DNA of 7,551 nt, taken from an uncultured Clostridia bacterium. Its GTDB lineage: Bacteria > Bacillota_I > Bacilli_A > RF39 > UBA660. The position numbers and the translations under genes are program-made. The notes under the pieces are model-generated. The model saw only the letters and a program-made list of their open reading frames with translations, made no database searches and was not told the origin of the DNA. Positions 5,864-7,551 of the stretch are shown piece after piece (position 1 is the stretch's first letter; every line of letters starts with the position of its first letter). The stretch covers positions 1-7,551 of the forward strand of contig CAOJDZ010000027.1 in assembly GCA_948433815.1 (NCBI GenBank), read 5' to 3'.

Positions 5864-6484
5864 ATGGAAAGTGTGATGAATTTCTTGGCAGACAATTATA
5901 TCTGGTTCTTTGTAGCCGCTGGTATATTATGTTTTGCTTTAATAGGTTTTATCATTGAATCAAGAAAGAAACAAAAAAATGAATTTAAGGGAGAAAGTAT
6001 AGAAGAAAGTGTTAATACAACTAAAACTGAGGTACAAACAGAAGAAACAGTTAGTCCAGTAGTAAACGAACCTGTGAAAATGGATGAACCAGTTCAAGTT
6101 GTTGGAAATACTGTAAATATGGGCGGAGACGCTACTTTAGGAAATACTCAAGAATCTGTAGAAGATACTATGGAGATCAACGATATTCCTCTTGCGAGTG
6201 AAGAAACGCCTAGACCATCTTCAATAGAATTTTATAGTGGACCTATAGATATGCCAGTAGATACACCAAAACCTGCACCAGCTCCTATAAGTGATATTCA
6301 AGAAGAAGAAGTTACTATGGGAACTGTAGAACCTAATAATTCAGGAATGTCAGCAACTATAGGGAATCCTGTTAGTTATGAGCAGGGATCTAATTTAAAT
6401 ATGGCAGAACCAACAGAAGTAAAAATAGTTCAAGAAAATACGGAAACTACAGAAAACAACGATATATTTAAGGACTTTAATTAG
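5864..6484 (+). CDS. Single-pass membrane protein with acidic, disordered cytoplasmic tail
   Basis: A 206-residue protein I do not recognise. The start is strong: AAGGAGG at 5850-5856, 7 bases before ATG 5864. One transmembrane helix (about 12-31) is preceded by an acidic N-terminus (Glu2, Asp10) and followed by basic ESRKKQK (32-38). The positive-inside rule gives an N-outside, C-inside orientation. The remaining 165 or so residues are low-complexity, rich in Glu, Thr, Pro, Val and Asn, with no predicted globular core. Two similar short pieces occur, DATLGNT and SATIGNP, and the protein ends in NDIFKDFN, which could be a partner-binding tail. The layout resembles ZipA-like or scaffold proteins, but only in topology. 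It has its own promoter and is followed by a hairpin, so it appears monocistronic, between the yerB-like gene and cdaA. Confidence 0.85.
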   Translation: MESVMNFLADNYIWFFVAAGILCFALIGFIIESRKKQKNEFKGESIEESVNTTKTEVQTEETVSPVVNEPVKMDEPVQVVGNTVNMGGDATLGNTQESVEDTMEINDIPLASEETPRPSSIEFYSGPIDMPVDTPKPAPAPISDIQEEEVTMGTVEPNNSGMSATIGNPVSYEQGSNLNMAEPTEVKIVQENTETTENNDIFKDFN

Positions 6485-6508
6485 ACCGTAAATATAGTGT
6501 TAATACTA

Positions 6509-6537
6509 AAAAAAGATATAGTAAATATATCTTTTTT
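6509..6537 (+). terminator. AT-rich hairpin with T-tract, possibly bidirectional
   Basis: AAAAAAGATATA (6509-6520), loop GTAAA, TATATCTTTTTT (6526-6537): 12 perfect bp with only one G-C pair. The A-run on one side and T-run on the other would let it work on either strand. The weak stem makes efficiency uncertain. A TATAAT at 6542-6547 just downstream may be the -10 for cdaA, though no good -35 is seen. Confidence 0.6.
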
Positions 6538-6574
6538 ATATTATAATTGTTGTATAAGTTAGGAGGTCATAAAA

Positions 6575-7417
6575 GTGACTTTATCACAAATTTATAGCAT
6601 ATTTACTAAAGTTTTGGATGTAGCAATACTTTGGTTTATACTTTATTATATGCTAAAATATATTAAGAATAATGTTAAATTGACATTGATTTTCAAGGGG
6701 ATTTTAATAGTTGTTTTTCTTAAGTTTTTAAGTGAGTGGCTAGATTTAAATACAGTTGGAGTTTTACTTGAATACATTATAGACTGGGCTCCACTTGCAC
6801 TAATTGTTTTATTTCAACCAGAGATTAGAAATGTTCTAGAAAGTTTAGGTAGGAGTCAACTTTTAGGAAGGCATAAAGTTTTGACTGTTGATGAAAGAGA
6901 AAAAGTTGTTTATGAGATAATGCAATCGGTTGAATATATGAAAAGAAATAGAATAGGAGCATTAATAGTAATTGAAAGAGATTATGCTTTAAGTCAATAT
7001 ATTGAGCCAGCTCATAAATTATATGCTGACTTAAGTAGTGAACTTCTTATATCTATATTCTTTCCTAATAATCCACTTCATGATGGTGCGGTTATTTTAC
7101 AGGGAGACAGAGTTACATGTGCAGGCAGTGTGTTACCTACAAGTATGAACTCTAATATTTCAAAGAGACTCGGTACAAGGCATAGAGCGGCACTTGGAAT
7201 TTCAGAGACTAGTGATGCGATTGCAATATGTGTAAGTGAAGAAACAGGAAGAGTAAGTATAGCAATAAATCAAGAATTAAATTATAATTTGACTCTTGAA
7301 GATGCTAGAATGTTATTAATAGAAGCGCTACAACCAAAGAAAGAGACATTCTTTGATGCTGATGAAGAAGTGGAAGAAGAGGAGGTGTTCTCAAGTGAAG
7401 AAACAAGGGAAAACTAA
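6575..7417 (+). CDS. cdaA: Diadenylate cyclase CdaA (DacA)
   Basis: Makes the second messenger cyclic di-AMP from two ATP at the membrane; c-di-AMP controls potassium and osmolyte transport and cell-wall balance in Firmicutes. The 280-residue length fits the family. Three hydrophobic segments (about 12-31, 36-52, 60-80) are followed by the family motif QPEIRNVLE (81-89). The DAC domain covers about 105-255, with catalytic DGA (170-172, in HDGAVI) and RHR (202-204, in TRHRAALGISE), both intact. The start is GTG 6575, set by AGGAGG at 6561-6566. The C-terminus is a very acidic tail (DADEEVEEEE, 261-270), partly because these codons also carry the ribosome site of the next gene. Its last 23 bases overlap that gene, implying coupled translation, as usual for cdaA and its regulator cdaR. 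Confidence 0.97.
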   Translation: MTLSQIYSIFTKVLDVAILWFILYYMLKYIKNNVKLTLIFKGILIVVFLKFLSEWLDLNTVGVLLEYIIDWAPLALIVLFQPEIRNVLESLGRSQLLGRHKVLTVDEREKVVYEIMQSVEYMKRNRIGALIVIERDYALSQYIEPAHKLYADLSSELLISIFFPNNPLHDGAVILQGDRVTCAGSVLPTSMNSNISKRLGTRHRAALGISETSDAIAICVSEETGRVSIAINQELNYNLTLEDARMLLIEALQPKKETFFDADEEVEEEEVFSSEETREN

Positions 7418-7551
7418 TTCTTCTAAAAAAGGATTATTAGGTGGTATATGGAGTATATTTGATACAATCTTAATAACACCAATAAGTAGAATTGCTTATT
7501 TTATTAAAGATAAATTATCTTTTAAAAGTGGATTTATAGATAGACTTCTTA
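7395..7551 (+). CDS. Probable CdaR/YbbR-like protein, N-terminal fragment
   Basis: A frame opens at GTG 7395 with an excellent AGGAGG (7380-7385) 9 bases before it and stays open to the window end (52 codons). It overlaps the last 23 bases of cdaA in another frame. The visible part begins with a basic, Ser-rich stretch (MKKQGKTNSSKKG), then a hydrophobic amphipathic region (LLGGIWSIFDTILITPISR) and the basic YFIKDKLSFKSGF. In Firmicutes cdaA is usually followed by cdaR (YbbR domains), a membrane-anchored regulator of CdaA. The N-terminus here is longer and less like the B. subtilis one, which goes quickly into a membrane helix. I infer CdaR from position and overlap; no YbbR repeat is visible in the fragment. 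Confidence 0.65.
   Translation, partial: MKKQGKTNSSKKGLLGGIWSIFDTILITPISRIAYFIKDKLSFKSGFIDRLL

Noticed and set aside
1..7551. CRISPR array, insertion sequence or tRNA genes
   Set aside because: No spaced direct repeats, transposase-like frames, terminal inverted repeats or further cloverleaf sequences were seen.

Overview
The window comes from a very AT-rich, low-GC Gram-positive bacterium. The signs are strong AGGAGG-type ribosome sites, vegetative TTGACT/TATAAT promoters, a Firmicutes-type one-piece tmRNA with encoded CCA, a YerB-family (DUF3048) protein, and a CdaA diadenylate cyclase overlapping the gene that follows it. Every readable gene ends in TAA or TAG and Trp is TGG. The tmRNA tag ends Ala-Phe-Ala, as mycoplasma tags do, rather than the common Ala-Leu-Ala-Ala. 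This hints at an uncultured, Mollicutes-related gut Bacilli lineage, but that is inference; a Clostridia host is not excluded.

Left part (2-2193): an apparent three-gene operon. It opens with the 3' part of a HipA-like kinase gene whose frame is open to the window edge, so its start lies outside. Two genes of unknown function follow at gaps of 32 and 21 bases. These two proteins look like distant paralogues: both have a GEG[YF]-x-II motif and a similar C-terminal LGD...AF...LK block, and the second adds a Cys-rich N-terminus. This is the least explained part of the window and the best candidate for an undescribed module.

Middle (2196-4643): a perfect 16-bp palindrome lies before an ABC-F ATPase gene (start best set at 2314). 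The ABC-F gene ends in a long hairpin that runs into the promoter of ssrA (tmRNA, 3998-4357). A conserved-looking 69-residue protein of unknown function follows, closed by a terminator whose stem contains its last codons. ABC-F proteins and tmRNA both act on ribosomes, and HipA kinases usually act on translation, so the area has a translation-stress flavour. Real cooperation is not shown by the sequence.

Right part (4728-7551): cell-envelope and signalling genes. These are a membrane-anchored YerB/DUF3048 protein, a single-span protein with a long acidic cytoplasmic tail driven by its own extended -10 promoter, a T-tract hairpin, then cdaA (c-di-AMP synthesis) overlapped by the start of a probable cdaR/YbbR-like gene that runs off the window. 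This part reads as ordinary chromosome.
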